A program made the translations under genes and the position numbers. Under the pieces are notes generated by a model. That model ran no database searches. It had not been told where the DNA came from and saw only the letters and a program-made list of their open reading frames with translations. Shown here piece by piece: positions 33,241 through 41,914 of a stretch of 64,000 nt of DNA; positions within the stretch are counted from its first letter, which is position 1; each line of letters begins with the position of its first letter. Origin of the DNA: Nocardioides cavernae (GTDB lineage: Bacteria; Actinomycetota; Actinomycetes; Propionibacteriales; Nocardioidaceae); assembly GCF_016907475.1 (NCBI RefSeq), contig NZ_JAFBCA010000001.1:558001-622000 (forward strand), in the 5' to 3' direction.

Positions 33241-34707
33241 TCAGACCGCCGAGCGCTCGGGCGGACACGGGACGAAGTCGACCTTCTCGCGGACCCCGCA
33301 GTCGGGACAGGACCAGTCCTCGGGGACGTCCGCCCAGGCCGTACCGGCCGCGAAGCCCTCGTGCTCGTCCCCGACCGCGACCTCGTAGACGTACTCGCAA
33401 CCCGGGCAGCGCGCGGCCAGCACCTCCGTGCCCGGGTCGAGTGCGGGCGCGGTAGCAGTCCCCGCGGGGCTGCGCACTCGACTCCCGGCGCCGTAGCGCT
33501 CGAGGTAGGTCTCCCGCTTGCGCGGGCTGATGTTGGCGAGCGACACGTCGCCGCCGAAGTGGTCGACGACCCGCTGGTCCATCACCCGCCGCCAGACGGC
33601 CGGCACGGCCGCGAGCACGATCATCCCGGCGTAGCCGGTCGGCAGCACCGGGCTCTCCTCGAAGTCGCGCAGCGTCTGGTAGCGCCGGGTCGGGTTGGCG
33701 TGGTGGTCGCTGTGGCGCTGCAGGTGGTAGAGCAGCACGTTGGTCGCGATGTTGTTCGAGTTCCAGCTGTGGCCGGGCAGGACGCGCTCGTAGCGCTCGC
33801 GGTCCCCCTCGCCGACCTTCTGCCGCAGCATCCCGTAGTGCTCCATGTAGTTGACGACCTCGAGGAGCGAGAACCCGACGACGGCCTGGATCACGAGGAA
33901 GGGGAGCACCTCGATGCCGAACGCCACCAGCACCGCGGCCCAGAGGACGAGGGTCATCATCCACGCGTTGAGGACGTCGTTGTCGAGGCGCCACGGTGAC
34001 TGCTTGCGCCGCGCGAGCCGCCGCTTCTCCAGCCGCCACGCCGACCTCAGTGATCCGCCGACCGTGCGCGGCCAGAACGCGTAGAAGCTCTCCCCCAGCC
34101 GGGCGCTCGCGGGGTCCTCGGGGGTGGCGACCCGGACGTGGTGGCCGCGGTTGTGCTCGATGTAGAAGTGGCCGTAGCAGACCTGGGCCAGCGCGATCTT
34201 GGACAGCCAGCGCTCGTTGGCCTCCTTCTTGTGGCCGAGCTCGTGGGCGGTGTTGATGCCGATGCCGCCGATGCAGCCGATCGAGACCGCCAGGCCGACC
34301 CGGTCGATCGTCGACAGCGGCTGGTCGGCGAGCAGCCCGAAGACGTCCCAGCCGCTGACCACCGCCATGGCGCCCAGGAAGCCTGCGTACTGGATCGGCA
34401 GGAAGAGATAGGTGATCCACCGGTAGTAGCGGTCCTGCTCGAGCGCCTCGATCACGTCGTCCGGCGGGTTGGATCGGTCGAGCCCGGCGATGAGGTCGAT
34501 CGCCGGCACGATGCCGAGGATGACGATCGGTCCCACCCAGAACCACACGCTCCAGCCGGTCGCGACGTAGCCGCCGAAGGCGACGAACGCGAGGCTCGGC
34601 ACGACCAGGCCGATGAGCCAGAGGTAGCGCTTGCTGTCGGTCCAGAGCGCGGTGGTGCCGTCGGGGACCGTGCCGCTGGGGGCGAGTCGGGTGGGGTAGC
34701 CGGCCAT
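33241..34707 (-). CDS. alkB: Alkane 1-monooxygenase fused to rubredoxin
   Basis: A 488-residue membrane di-iron hydroxylase oxidising terminal methyl groups of n-alkanes. About six hydrophobic segments carry the histidine boxes HELGHKK near 156, EHNRGHH near 184 and LQRHSDHH near 325, together with NYMEHYGML near 288. After a ~45-residue linker, the last ~55 residues form a rubredoxin with two CxxC knuckles (CPGCEY and CPDCG), so the electron donor is covalently attached. Such fusions are known in actinobacterial alkane degraders. RBS GGAGGT precedes the ATG. The promoter and a palindromic operator lie upstream (34729-34767). No rubredoxin reductase or regulator gene is adjacent. Confidence 0.94.
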   Translation of the reverse strand: MAGYPTRLAPSGTVPDGTTALWTDSKRYLWLIGLVVPSLAFVAFGGYVATGWSVWFWVGPIVILGIVPAIDLIAGLDRSNPPDDVIEALEQDRYYRWITYLFLPIQYAGFLGAMAVVSGWDVFGLLADQPLSTIDRVGLAVSIGCIGGIGINTAHELGHKKEANERWLSKIALAQVCYGHFYIEHNRGHHVRVATPEDPASARLGESFYAFWPRTVGGSLRSAWRLEKRRLARRKQSPWRLDNDVLNAWMMTLVLWAAVLVAFGIEVLPFLVIQAVVGFSLLEVVNYMEHYGMLRQKVGEGDRERYERVLPGHSWNSNNIATNVLLYHLQRHSDHHANPTRRYQTLRDFEESPVLPTGYAGMIVLAAVPAVWRRVMDQRVVDHFGGDVSLANISPRKRETYLERYGAGSRVRSPAGTATAPALDPGTEVLAARCPGCEYVYEVAVGDEHEGFAAGTAWADVPEDWSCPDCGVREKVDFVPCPPERSAV

Positions 34708-34728
34708 CGTCGTGACCTCCTGCCGTTG

Positions 34729-34767
34729 GGTTTACATGACCATAGGATGTGTAAACCTTGTTGACAA
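34729..34767 (-). promoter_or_regulatory. alkB promoter with overlapping palindromic operator
   Basis: On the reverse strand, -35 TTGTCA (34762-34767) and -10 TATGGT (34739-34744) are separated by exactly 17 nt. The perfect 8-bp inverted repeat GGTTTACA/TGTAAACC (34729-34736, 34750-34757; 13-nt spacer) overlaps the -10. A repressor bound there would block transcription. The region is clearly AT-richer than the genome. Confidence 0.65.
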
Positions 34768-34859
34768 GACCCAGACTTCTGTCAAGTCGCGGCGTCGGCT
34801 CGTCTCGCCGGGTGTTGCCCCCGTCACACCTGCGAGCGGCTGGCGATAGGTTGGGCGCC

Positions 34860-35615
34860 ATGGAACACCCCTTCGGCATCGACTTCGGCGGCACCGGCAT
34901 CAAGGGCGCCCCTGTCGACCTCGAGGTCGGCGACTTCGCGCACGACCGGATCCGGATCGACACCCCGCGACCCGCGACACCGCAGGCGGTCGCCGAGGTC
35001 TTCGGCCAGATCATCGACAGCTTCCCGGCCTCCACGCGGCCCGTCGGCGTGACCGTTCCCGGCATCGTCCGCCGGGGCGTGGTGCACTCGGCGGCCAACA
35101 TCGACAAGTCATGGATCGGCGAGGACGCCGACGCGATCTTCACCGCCGCCCTCGGGCGTGAGGTGCACGTGGTCAACGACGCCGACGCCGCGGGGCTCGC
35201 GGAGGCGGAGTACGGCGCCGCGAAGGGCCGGGGCGGACTGGTCATGGTCATCACGCTCGGCACGGGCATCGGCTCGGCGATGATCTGGGACGGCCAGCTC
35301 GTGCCCAACTCCGAGATGGGTCACCTCGAGCTCGACGGTGCCGTCGCGGAAGCGACCACGGCGACCAGCGCCCGTGAGCGCGAGGGCCTGTCCTGGGAGG
35401 AGTGGTCGGAGCGCCTCACGGCCTACTTCCGCCACCTCGAGCGGCTGTTCTCCCCCGACCTGTTCGTGATCGGCGGCGGGGTCAGCAAGTCCTGGGACAA
35501 GTTCGGCCACCTCATCAAGGCCGAGACCGAGATGGTGCCCGCGACGCTGCAGAACCGCGCCGGCATCGTCGGCGCCGCGCTCGTGGCGCACCGCATGGCC
35601 GGCATCGAGGACTGA
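34860..35615 (+). CDS. ppgK: Polyphosphate glucokinase-type ROK sugar kinase
   Basis: A 251-residue ROK-family kinase phosphorylating glucose, in actinobacteria with polyphosphate and/or ATP. The phosphate-binding loop is GIDFGGTGIKGA (residues 6-17), the sugar-binding/catalytic Asp lies in NDADAAGLAE near 104, and the second phosphate loop is VITLGTGIGSAM near 133. SWEEWSERLTAY and DLFVIGGGVSKSW near the C-terminus match PpgK proteins rather than ATP-only Glk. TAGGTT (34847-34852) precedes the ATG by 7 nt. It is divergent from alkB. Assignment to polyphosphate use rests on overall similarity. Confidence 0.88.
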   Translation: MEHPFGIDFGGTGIKGAPVDLEVGDFAHDRIRIDTPRPATPQAVAEVFGQIIDSFPASTRPVGVTVPGIVRRGVVHSAANIDKSWIGEDADAIFTAALGREVHVVNDADAAGLAEAEYGAAKGRGGLVMVITLGTGIGSAMIWDGQLVPNSEMGHLELDGAVAEATTATSAREREGLSWEEWSERLTAYFRHLERLFSPDLFVIGGGVSKSWDKFGHLIKAETEMVPATLQNRAGIVGAALVAHRMAGIED

Positions 35616-35661
35616 CTCCGTACGACGACCGGGTGGGCGCGGCAGGCGACCCGTCCCGGCC

Positions 35662-36147
35662 TCAGTCGTCCAGCACCCGCTCGAACGCCGCCGTCGCCCC
35701 GCGGAGGTAGCGCTGCACGACGGCCTTCTCCTCCTCGGTGAAGGACGCGTCGTGCCGGTCGAGCGCCCGGAACATCGGCATCAGGTGGCCGACGATCTCC
35801 CCGAGCCCCGAGTCGGTGATGTGCAGCTGCGTGCGCCTGCGGTCGAGCTCGTGGGGACGACGCTCGACGTGGCCGCGCGCGACCAGACGGTCGACGATGC
35901 CGGTCGCCGCGGCGGTCGAGACCTCGAGCCGTCTGGCGACCTCGGCGGGTCCGATCTGCTCGCGGCTGAGGTGATCGAGCGCCACCAGCTCCGACTCGCT
36001 GAGTCCGGCGCGCCGTGACACGACGTGGTTGACCCGGCTGCCTGCCGCGACGAGGTCGCGCAGCGCGAGGAGCGTCGGGGGCTGGGCCCGCTCGTTGCCC
36101 CGACCCACCCACGACGGGGGCGCGACGGGGTGCTGGTCGTCCGTCAC
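35662..36147 (-). CDS. MarR-family transcriptional regulator
   Basis: A 161-residue winged-helix regulator. The DNA-binding core spans about residues 50-120: LSREQIGPAEVARRLEVSTA forms the helix-turn-helix, and HVERRPHELDRRRTQLHIT the wing. It is divergently transcribed from the MMPL transporter, with an inverted-repeat site in the 117-nt gap, the normal arrangement for a MarR repressor controlling an efflux pump and itself. Confidence 0.9.
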   Translation of the reverse strand: MTDDQHPVAPPSWVGRGNERAQPPTLLALRDLVAAGSRVNHVVSRRAGLSESELVALDHLSREQIGPAEVARRLEVSTAAATGIVDRLVARGHVERRPHELDRRRTQLHITDSGLGEIVGHLMPMFRALDRHDASFTEEEKAVVQRYLRGATAAFERVLDD

Positions 36148-36199
36148 GGGCGCTCACCTCCGTCGTCGTCGCGGCCATTTGCCCTGTCATGGTACTACG

Positions 36200-36226
36200 G
36201 CTAACTTGATAAGTAACTTAGTTAGC
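36200..36226. promoter_or_regulatory. Probable MarR operator between marR and MMPL genes
   Basis: GCTAAC (36200-36205) and GTTAGC (36221-36226) form an inverted repeat with a 15-nt spacer. Nested inside is the palindrome TAACT-T-AGTTA (36213-36223), and ACTT-GAT-AAGT lies at 36204-36214. The stretch is strikingly AT-rich within a GC-rich chromosome and lies between the divergent starts. Confidence 0.6.
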
Positions 36227-36264
36227 AATCACCTCCCCTAGCTATCTTTTCTCGAGGAGATCTC

Positions 36265-38403
36265 GTGCCTTCCCACCACACTCCCGCGCCTGCTCGGGCG
36301 ATCGCCGGACGCCGGCTGGCCTGGTTCTTCGCCCTCGTGCCGATCCTCTTCGCGCTGGTCGTGATCGCGTTCGTGCCGGAGGGCGAGCGCGAGGCCTCGG
36401 CCCTGGACTCGCTGCCCGCCGGCGCCGACAGCACCCTGGCGGTCGAGCTCGAGGAGCAGCTGCCCGACGACGAGGGCCAGGTCGCCATCGTGCTGTGGAC
36501 CGCCGAGTCCGGCGAGCTCGACCAGGCGACTCAGGACGAGCTGACCCAGCAGGGGGCAGCCCTGCTGTCGCAGTCGGGCGGGGAGGCGGACGGACAGGGT
36601 GCGACCGACGCCCCGGACGGCGCGGCCGGGCAGCCGGGCGGGTCGCAGGGCGGACCGCCCGGTGGCGGCGAGGGGCAGCAGTCCCCCGTCGTGGTGTCCG
36701 AGGACACGACCGCGGCGATCGTCGCCGTACCCGTCGTCTCCGCCTCCAGCACCGACAACATCGACAAGGTCGAGGAGCTGCGCGACCAGCTGCGCGAGGA
36801 CGCGCCCGACGGCGTGGAGGTCCAGGTGACCGGCCCTGCGGCCATCCAGGCCGATATCGGGCAGGTCTTCGACGGGGCGGACATCCGGCTGCTGGCCGCG
36901 ACGGCCCTGGTCGTGGCGATCCTGCTGATCATCACCTACCGGAGCCCCGTGCTGTGGCTGGTCCCGCTGGCGGTCGTCGGCGTCGCCGACCGCTTCGCCG
37001 CGATCGTGTCGACCAATGTGCTCGAGGCGGTCAACGTCGCGTGGGACGAGTCGACCGTCGGCATCCTCAGCGTGCTCGTCTTCGGTGCCGGCACCGACTA
37101 CGCGCTGTTGCTGATCTCGCGCTACCGCGACGAGCTCAAGACCACCGAGTCGCGCCACGAGGCGATGGCGCACGCGCTCGGCCGGACCTTCGAGGCGGTG
37201 CTGTCCAGCGCCACGACCGTCGTGCTGGGCCTGCTCACCCTGCTGCTCTCGGCGGTCCCGACCACCCGCGGGCTGGGCCTGGCGTGCGCCGTCGGCGTGC
37301 TGATCGCCGCGACGTTCGCCCTCGTCGTGCTGCCGGCGGCACTGGTGCTGTTCGGCCGGTGGGTGTTCTGGCCGCGCGTGCCGCACGTCGGCGACGCGGT
37401 CCTGGTCGACTCGCGCGGCGTGTGGCAGCGCGTCGGCAGCGCCGTCTCCCGCCGGCCGCGCACCTTCGTCGTCGCCACGGTCGCCGGCCTGGCGATCCTG
37501 GCCACCGGCGCGACGTCCATCACGACCGGGCTCGACCCCGCCGACCAGTTCCTCGAGCGCCCGGAGGCGATCTCGGCGGCAGAACGGCTGGGCGAGTCCT
37601 TCCCCGCCGGCACCAGCGACCCGGTCCAGGTCATCACCCGTGACGAGCCCGAGAAGGTCCTCGCCGCGGTGGAGGAGGTCGACGGTGTCGACTCCGCGCG
37701 CGTCACCAGCACCGGCAACGGCGTCGGCCGCATCGACGCCGTGCCCGACGCCGCCCCAGGCAGCGACGGCGCGCAGGCCGTCGTGCTCGACGTCCGCGAC
37801 GCGGTGGCCGACTTCGACGACACCCACGTCGGCGGCGGTGATGCCGAGGCCCTCGATGCCGAGGAGTACGCCGCGAGCGACCGGAAGCTGATCCTGCCGC
37901 TCATCCTGCTGCTGGTGCTCGGCGCGCTGCTCCTGCTGCTGCGCTCGATCGTGGCCCCCCTGCTGCTCGTCGGGACGGTCGTGGCGACGTACGCCGCGAG
38001 CATGGGCGCGTCGTGGTGGCTCTTCCAGACGGTGTTCGGCTTCGAGGCGATGGACACCGGGGTGCCGCTGCTGGCGTTCCTGTTCCTCGTCGCGCTCGGC
38101 GTCGACTACAACATCTTCCTCGTCACCCGGGCCCGGGAGGAGGCGCGCGAGCACGGCACCCGCACCGGCATGCTCCGCGCGCTGACCGCCACCGGCGGCG
38201 TCATCACCAGCGCCGGCATCGTGCTCGCCGCGGTCTTCGCCGTGCTCGGCGTGCTGCCGCTCGTGGTGCTCGCCCAGCTCGGCGCGATCATCTTCGTCGG
38301 CGTGCTGCTCGATACGCTCGTCGTCCGCACGGTGCTGGTCCCGGCGCTCGCGCTCACCCTCGGCGACAAGTTCTGGTGGCCGCGGAAGGTGGGGCCCACC
38401 TGA
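36265..38403 (+). CDS. MMPL-family RND transporter
   Basis: A 712-residue membrane exporter with about 12 hydrophobic segments arranged 1+5 and 1+5. GAGTDYALLLISRYRDEL near residue 276 and ALGVDYNIFLVTRAREEA near 613 are the paired MMPL signatures, with proton-relay Asp in each. The first extracytoplasmic domain contains a Gly/Gln/Pro-rich, low-complexity insertion (about residues 105-140) absent from most MMPLs. GTG 36265 lies behind CGAGGAGA. Family members export lipids or hydrophobic compounds; the substrate here is unknown. It is probably repressed by the adjacent MarR. Confidence 0.9.
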   Translation: MPSHHTPAPARAIAGRRLAWFFALVPILFALVVIAFVPEGEREASALDSLPAGADSTLAVELEEQLPDDEGQVAIVLWTAESGELDQATQDELTQQGAALLSQSGGEADGQGATDAPDGAAGQPGGSQGGPPGGGEGQQSPVVVSEDTTAAIVAVPVVSASSTDNIDKVEELRDQLREDAPDGVEVQVTGPAAIQADIGQVFDGADIRLLAATALVVAILLIITYRSPVLWLVPLAVVGVADRFAAIVSTNVLEAVNVAWDESTVGILSVLVFGAGTDYALLLISRYRDELKTTESRHEAMAHALGRTFEAVLSSATTVVLGLLTLLLSAVPTTRGLGLACAVGVLIAATFALVVLPAALVLFGRWVFWPRVPHVGDAVLVDSRGVWQRVGSAVSRRPRTFVVATVAGLAILATGATSITTGLDPADQFLERPEAISAAERLGESFPAGTSDPVQVITRDEPEKVLAAVEEVDGVDSARVTSTGNGVGRIDAVPDAAPGSDGAQAVVLDVRDAVADFDDTHVGGGDAEALDAEEYAASDRKLILPLILLLVLGALLLLLRSIVAPLLLVGTVVATYAASMGASWWLFQTVFGFEAMDTGVPLLAFLFLVALGVDYNIFLVTRAREEAREHGTRTGMLRALTATGGVITSAGIVLAAVFAVLGVLPLVVLAQLGAIIFVGVLLDTLVVRTVLVPALALTLGDKFWWPRKVGPT

Positions 38404-38440
38404 GCCCCGGCGCGGGTCGGGCTCAGCCCTCGCCGGCTGT

Positions 38441-38468
38441 CGGAGTCCCCGCTCGTGCGGGGACTCCG
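38441..38468. terminator. Hairpin terminator after the MMPL gene
   Basis: A perfect 12-bp stem CGGAGTCCCCGC/GCGGGGACTCCG with a TCGT loop follows the MMPL stop by 37 nt. A weaker stem (TGAGCCC/GGGCTCA, 38401-38425) includes the stop codon itself. Since malic enzyme converges from the other side, it may work in both directions. Confidence 0.8.
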
Positions 38469-38587
38469 TCACCTGGAGGCGGTTGCAACGGCCTACCAGT
38501 GCGCGACTCGCCCTCCAAGTACGGCGTCGTGTCACTCAGCCGTACGGCGTCGACCGCCGCGTGACGCCCAGTGCGGGCGCCAACCAC

Positions 38588-39967
38588 TCAGCCCTCGCGG
38601 CCGCTGATCGCCGACGCCACGCGCTTGGTCACGTCAGGGTGGAACACGCTGGGGATGATGAACGCCGCGTGCAGCTCCTCGGCGCTCACGGTGTCGGCGA
38701 TCGCCTGGGCGGCGCGCAGCAGCATGTCGACGGTCACCTCGGAGGCTCCGGCGTCGAGGAGGCCCCGGAAGACGCCGGGGAAGGCCAGCACGTTGTTGAT
38801 CTGGTTGGGGTAGTCGGAACGGCCCGAGGCCACCACGGCGGCGTACTTGTCGGCCTCGGCCGGGTCGACCTCCGGGTCGGGGTTCGCGAGGGCGAAGACG
38901 ACCGGCTTGGGCGCCATGGTCGGGATCCACTCGGGGTCGAGGATGCCGGGGGCGGACACGCCGACGAACACGTCGGCGTCGACGAGCACCTCGCGCAGCG
39001 ACCCGGTTGCCAGGCGCGGGTTGGTCGCGGCGGCCAGCTCGGCGTGGGCGGTGGACAGTGAGTCGTCACCGGCGGCGAGGGCGCCCTCGCGGTCGACGAC
39101 GACGACGTCCTTTGCGCCCGCCGCGAGGAGCAGCGTGACGATGGCGGTGCCGGCGGCGCCGGCGCCGGAGACGACGATCCGCACCTCGGCGAGCTGCTTC
39201 TCCACGCAGCGCAGCGCGTTGGTGAGCGCGGCGAGCACCACGATCGCGGTGCCGTGCTGGTCGTCGTGGAAGACCGGGATGTCGAGCGACTCGCGCAGCC
39301 GGGCCTCGATCTCGAAGCAGCGCGGGGCGGCAATGTCCTCGAGGTTGATGCCGCCGAAGCCGGGCGCGATCATCTCGACGGCCTTGACGATCTCGTCGGT
39401 GTCCTGGCTGGCCAGGCAGATCGGCCAGGCGTCGATGTCGGCGAAGCGCTTGAACAGCGCTGCCTTGCCCTCCATCACCGGCATCGCCGCGCCGGGACCG
39501 ATGTTGCCGAGGCCCAGCACGGCCGAGCCGTCGGTGACGACGGCGACCGAGTTGCCCTTGATGGTGAGCTTGCGGACGTCCTCGGGGTTGTCGTGGATCG
39601 CCATCGACACGCGGCCGACGCCGGGCGTGTAGGCCATCGAGAGGTCGTCGCGGGTGCGCAGCGGCACCTTGGACTGGACGCCGATCTTGCCGCCGAGGTG
39701 GAGCAGGAAGGTGCGGTCGCTGACCTTGTGCACCTTCACGCCCTCGACGCCCGACACCGCCGCGACGAGCTCCTGCGAGTGGCTGGCGTCGGCGGCCGAG
39801 CAGGTCACGTCGACGGTGAGGCGGTCGTGGCGCGACTCGGCGACGTCGATCGCGGTGACGACGCCCCCGTTCTTCGCGATGGTGGTCGCGACGGCGCCGA
39901 CGACGCTGTGGTCGGCCGCGGTGTACAACCGCATGGTGATCGAGTACGACGATGCGGTTGCTGCCAT
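38588..39967 (-). CDS. NAD(P)-dependent malic enzyme with N-terminal ACT domain
   Basis: A 459-residue enzyme decarboxylating malate to pyruvate. Residues ~8-85 form an ACT-like regulatory domain, suggesting amino-acid control. The malic domain follows, with catalytic Tyr in [11 protein letters not shown] near 113 and Lys in [16 protein letters not shown] near 168, a metal-binding [12 protein letters not shown] near 205 and the Rossmann motif [10 protein letters not shown] near 273. There is no phosphotransacetylase domain. ATG 39967 follows GGGAGGG; the reading frame extends further upstream but without a credible start. It stands divergent to the small GNAT gene. Confidence 0.92.
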   Translation of the reverse strand: MAATASSYSITMRLYTAADHSVVGAVATTIAKNGGVVTAIDVAESRHDRLTVDVTCSAADASHSQELVAAVSGVEGVKVHKVSDRTFLLHLGGKIGVQSKVPLRTRDDLSMAYTPGVGRVSMAIHDNPEDVRKLTIKGNSVAVVTDGSAVLGLGNIGPGAAMPVMEGKAALFKRFADIDAWPICLASQDTDEIVKAVEMIAPGFGGINLEDIAAPRCFEIEARLRESLDIPVFHDDQHGTAIVVLAALTNALRCVEKQLAEVRIVVSGAGAAGTAIVTLLLAAGAKDVVVVDREGALAAGDDSLSTAHAELAAATNPRLATGSLREVLVDADVFVGVSAPGILDPEWIPTMAPKPVVFALANPDPEVDPAEADKYAAVVASGRSDYPNQINNVLAFPGVFRGLLDAGASEVTVDMLLRAAQAIADTVSAEELHAAFIIPSVFHPDVTKRVASAISGREG

Positions 39968-40027
39968 GCCCGCACCCTCCCCCCCGGGCAGGGTTACGGG
40001 CAAGTCACCTGCGACTAGGCTCAGGTT

Positions 40028-40309
40028 GTGGACACAGAGTTCATCGACGTTCCCGACAACCACCGCTACGAGCTGCGATCCGGCGGCCAGCTCGTCGGCT
40101 TCATCGTCTACCGCCTCCACGGCGACGTGATCCGGCTGATCCACACCGAGGTGCCGTCCGCCTTCAGCGGTCAGGGCCACGCCTCGACGCTCGCCCGCTC
40201 GGCGCTCGACGACGCCCGCTCGCGCGGGTTGACCGTCCGCCCCGACTGCCCCTACGTGGCGTCGTACATCAAGAAGCACCCCGAGTACGCCGACCTCGTC
40301 GCCGCGTAG
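40028..40309 (+). CDS. Small GNAT-like N-acetyltransferase (YjdJ/NATD1 family)
   Basis: A 93-residue minimal GCN5-related domain. HTEVPSAFSGQGHASTLARS holds the acetyl-CoA loop (G-Q-G-H-A), and CPYVASYIKKHPEYADLV is the conserved C-terminal family motif. The function of this family is not established. TAGGCT (40016-40021) lies 6 nt before GTG 40028, supporting the start and a leaderless transcript. It precedes the channel operon on the same strand but is separated from it by 79 nt with a promoter. Confidence 0.87.
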   Translation: MDTEFIDVPDNHRYELRSGGQLVGFIVYRLHGDVIRLIHTEVPSAFSGQGHASTLARSALDDARSRGLTVRPDCPYVASYIKKHPEYADLVAA

Positions 40310-40388
40310 CCGACGACGCCGCTCGCGCGCGTGGTCCCGGCTCGCCGGCGAACCCCTATAGTCACCGCGACAGCACGGGGGGTGCGCC

Positions 40389-40982
40389 ATGGCCGAGGTG
40401 GCCGCAGACGAGGGCAGGACGGACCAGACCGTCGACAGCGCCGAGACGGCGATCGCACGTCGCATCGGCTTCGTCGCGCGCCCGGTGCGCGGACTGGTCA
40501 ACGCCCCCCACCTGCTGGTGCTGGTGGTGCTGGGCATCTGGCTCGTGTGCTCGTTCACCTATGCCGTGCTCGAGGACAAGGGCCCGATCGAAGGACTGTG
40601 GTGGGGCATCGTGACCGGCTCGACCGTCGGCTACGGCGACTTCTACCCGTCCTCGAGCGCCGGCCGAGCGGTCGGCGCGATCCTCATCGTGTCGATGCTC
40701 GTGCTGGTGCCGATCGCAATCGGTCACGTGATCGCCAACCTGGTCTTCGACAAGGAGTCGCTCGCGGTCGCGACGGTCCTCGAGGACGTCCACGCCAGGA
40801 TCGACCGCCTCGAGCACCTCACCCTGGCCTCCCTCGAGGCGCAGCACGGCCGCGAGTGGCTCGCCGAGCGCCTCGCCGAGCACCAGGCCGCCGACGCGGC
40901 CACCACCGACGTCGCCGAGCAGATGCTCGCGATGTTCGCGCAGAAGAGCGACGACCAGGACCGTCCCGGAGGACCCCGATGA
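40389..40982 (+). CDS. Two-helix potassium-channel-like protein
   Basis: A 197-residue membrane protein of the KcsA/Ion_trans_2 type. A ~40-residue cytoplasmic N-terminus is followed by helix 1 (about 41-60), then a pore loop with selectivity filter TVGYGD (79-84) and helix 2 (about 97-120). The C-terminal ~75 residues are polar and probably helical; there is no RCK/TrkA-N domain. It would form a tetrameric K+ channel. TATAGT (40357-40362) and GGGGGG (40377-40382) precede ATG 40389. It overlaps the next gene by ATGA, so the channel is translationally coupled to the YgiB-like lipoprotein. Confidence 0.88.
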   Translation: MAEVAADEGRTDQTVDSAETAIARRIGFVARPVRGLVNAPHLLVLVVLGIWLVCSFTYAVLEDKGPIEGLWWGIVTGSTVGYGDFYPSSSAGRAVGAILIVSMLVLVPIAIGHVIANLVFDKESLAVATVLEDVHARIDRLEHLTLASLEAQHGREWLAERLAEHQAADAATTDVAEQMLAMFAQKSDDQDRPGGPR

Positions 40983-41365
40983 CCACGCCCACCCGCCGTC
41001 GCATGCGCTCGACCAGCATCTCGCTGGGCATCACCGCGCTGATGGCCAGCAGCCTGACCGGGTGCTCCTCCAGCGCCGACTACGCCGCCGTGTGCGTCGA
41101 CCCGGAGACCGAGGAGCGCGTCGCCGACGACCAGTGCGACGACGACTCCGACTACAACGGGACCGGCGCCGGCTTCTTCTGGTACTACCTCGCCGCGAGG
41201 TCGGTCGTCCCCGGCGTCGGCTCGACCGTGACCGGCGGCACCTACAACGGCCGCACCCTCAACGGCACCGTGCAGCGGGGTGGCCTGCCCACGACCGGCG
41301 GCTCGACCGTGAAGTCCTCGACCACCAAGGGTGGCTTCGGCGGCAGCTCGCGCGGCTTCGGCTGA
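40979..41365 (+). CDS. YgiB/DUF1190-like lipoprotein
   Basis: A 128-residue lipoprotein. A type II signal peptide ends in SLTGC (lipidated Cys near 25). After it come an acidic segment with two Cys (CVDPETEERVADDQC) and a Gly/Ser/Thr-rich tail that ends in a GGFG...SRGFG motif. The Cys pair, the Gly-rich tail and the terminal GGFG/SR motif resemble E. coli YgiB and YjfM (DUF1190), which sit next to the same kind of ATP-grasp gene. Overall similarity is short, so the family call depends partly on context. Confidence 0.7.
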   Translation: MTTPTRRRMRSTSISLGITALMASSLTGCSSSADYAAVCVDPETEERVADDQCDDDSDYNGTGAGFFWYYLAARSVVPGVGSTVTGGTYNGRTLNGTVQRGGLPTTGGSTVKSSTTKGGFGGSSRGFG

Positions 41366-41436
41366 GCCTGACTGCCCGACGCCGTCCCGCACCCGACCAT
41401 CCCAGCACCGCACCAGACCGCTCCAGGAGACTTCCC

Positions 41437-41895
41437 GTGACCGACCTGTTCGACGCCCTCCTCCACGCCGTCGCGTACGCCCTCGTCGGGGGCGCGATGC
41501 TCGTGGTGGCCTACTACGTGCTGGACCTCGCGACGCCCGGCCACCTCGGCACCCACCTCCGCGGCGTCGACGAGAACGGCAACGAGTCGGTGCACGCCCA
41601 CTCCAAGGGCGCGGGCGTGGTCACCTCCGCGTGGCTGGTCTCCAACGCGGCGGTGCTCTTCACCGCCATCTGGACCAACGGCGAGACCTCGCTCGGCTCG
41701 GCGCTGGTGTGGACCATCGCGTTCGGCGCGGTCGGCATCGCGCTCAACACCCTCATGTTCTTCGCCGTCGAGGCGATCACCCCGGGCGACCTGCGCCAGA
41801 TCGTCACCGCACCCGGGCCCGTACGCCCCCTCGCCCAGGTCGCCGCGGCGGTCGCCCTCTCCGTCGGCGCCATCGTGTGCGCCAGCATCGCCTGA
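41437..41895 (+). CDS. DUF350 (YjfL-like) membrane protein
   Basis: A 152-residue membrane protein with four hydrophobic helices; DUF350 proteins are built from repeats of two helices. It begins in the family manner with a helix containing AYALVGGAMLVVAYYVLDLATPG. The loop HLRGVDENGNESVH and the second-helix start SAWLVSNAAVLFTAI are also family-like. GTG 41437 follows CAGGAGA. It is flanked by the YgiB-like lipoprotein and the ATP-grasp enzyme, matching E. coli yjfL-yjfM-yjfC in content. Its function is unknown. Confidence 0.85.
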   Translation: MTDLFDALLHAVAYALVGGAMLVVAYYVLDLATPGHLGTHLRGVDENGNESVHAHSKGAGVVTSAWLVSNAAVLFTAIWTNGETSLGSALVWTIAFGAVGIALNTLMFFAVEAITPGDLRQIVTAPGPVRPLAQVAAAVALSVGAIVCASIA

Positions 41896-41914
41896 TCGGG
41901 CCGGGGTCGAGGAG

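Noticed and set aside
36238..38535. A reverse-strand open frame of 765 codons opposite the MMPL gene
   Set aside because: The product is Asp/Glu/His/Arg/Gly-rich antisense sequence; the MMPL gene has membrane helices and paired family signatures.
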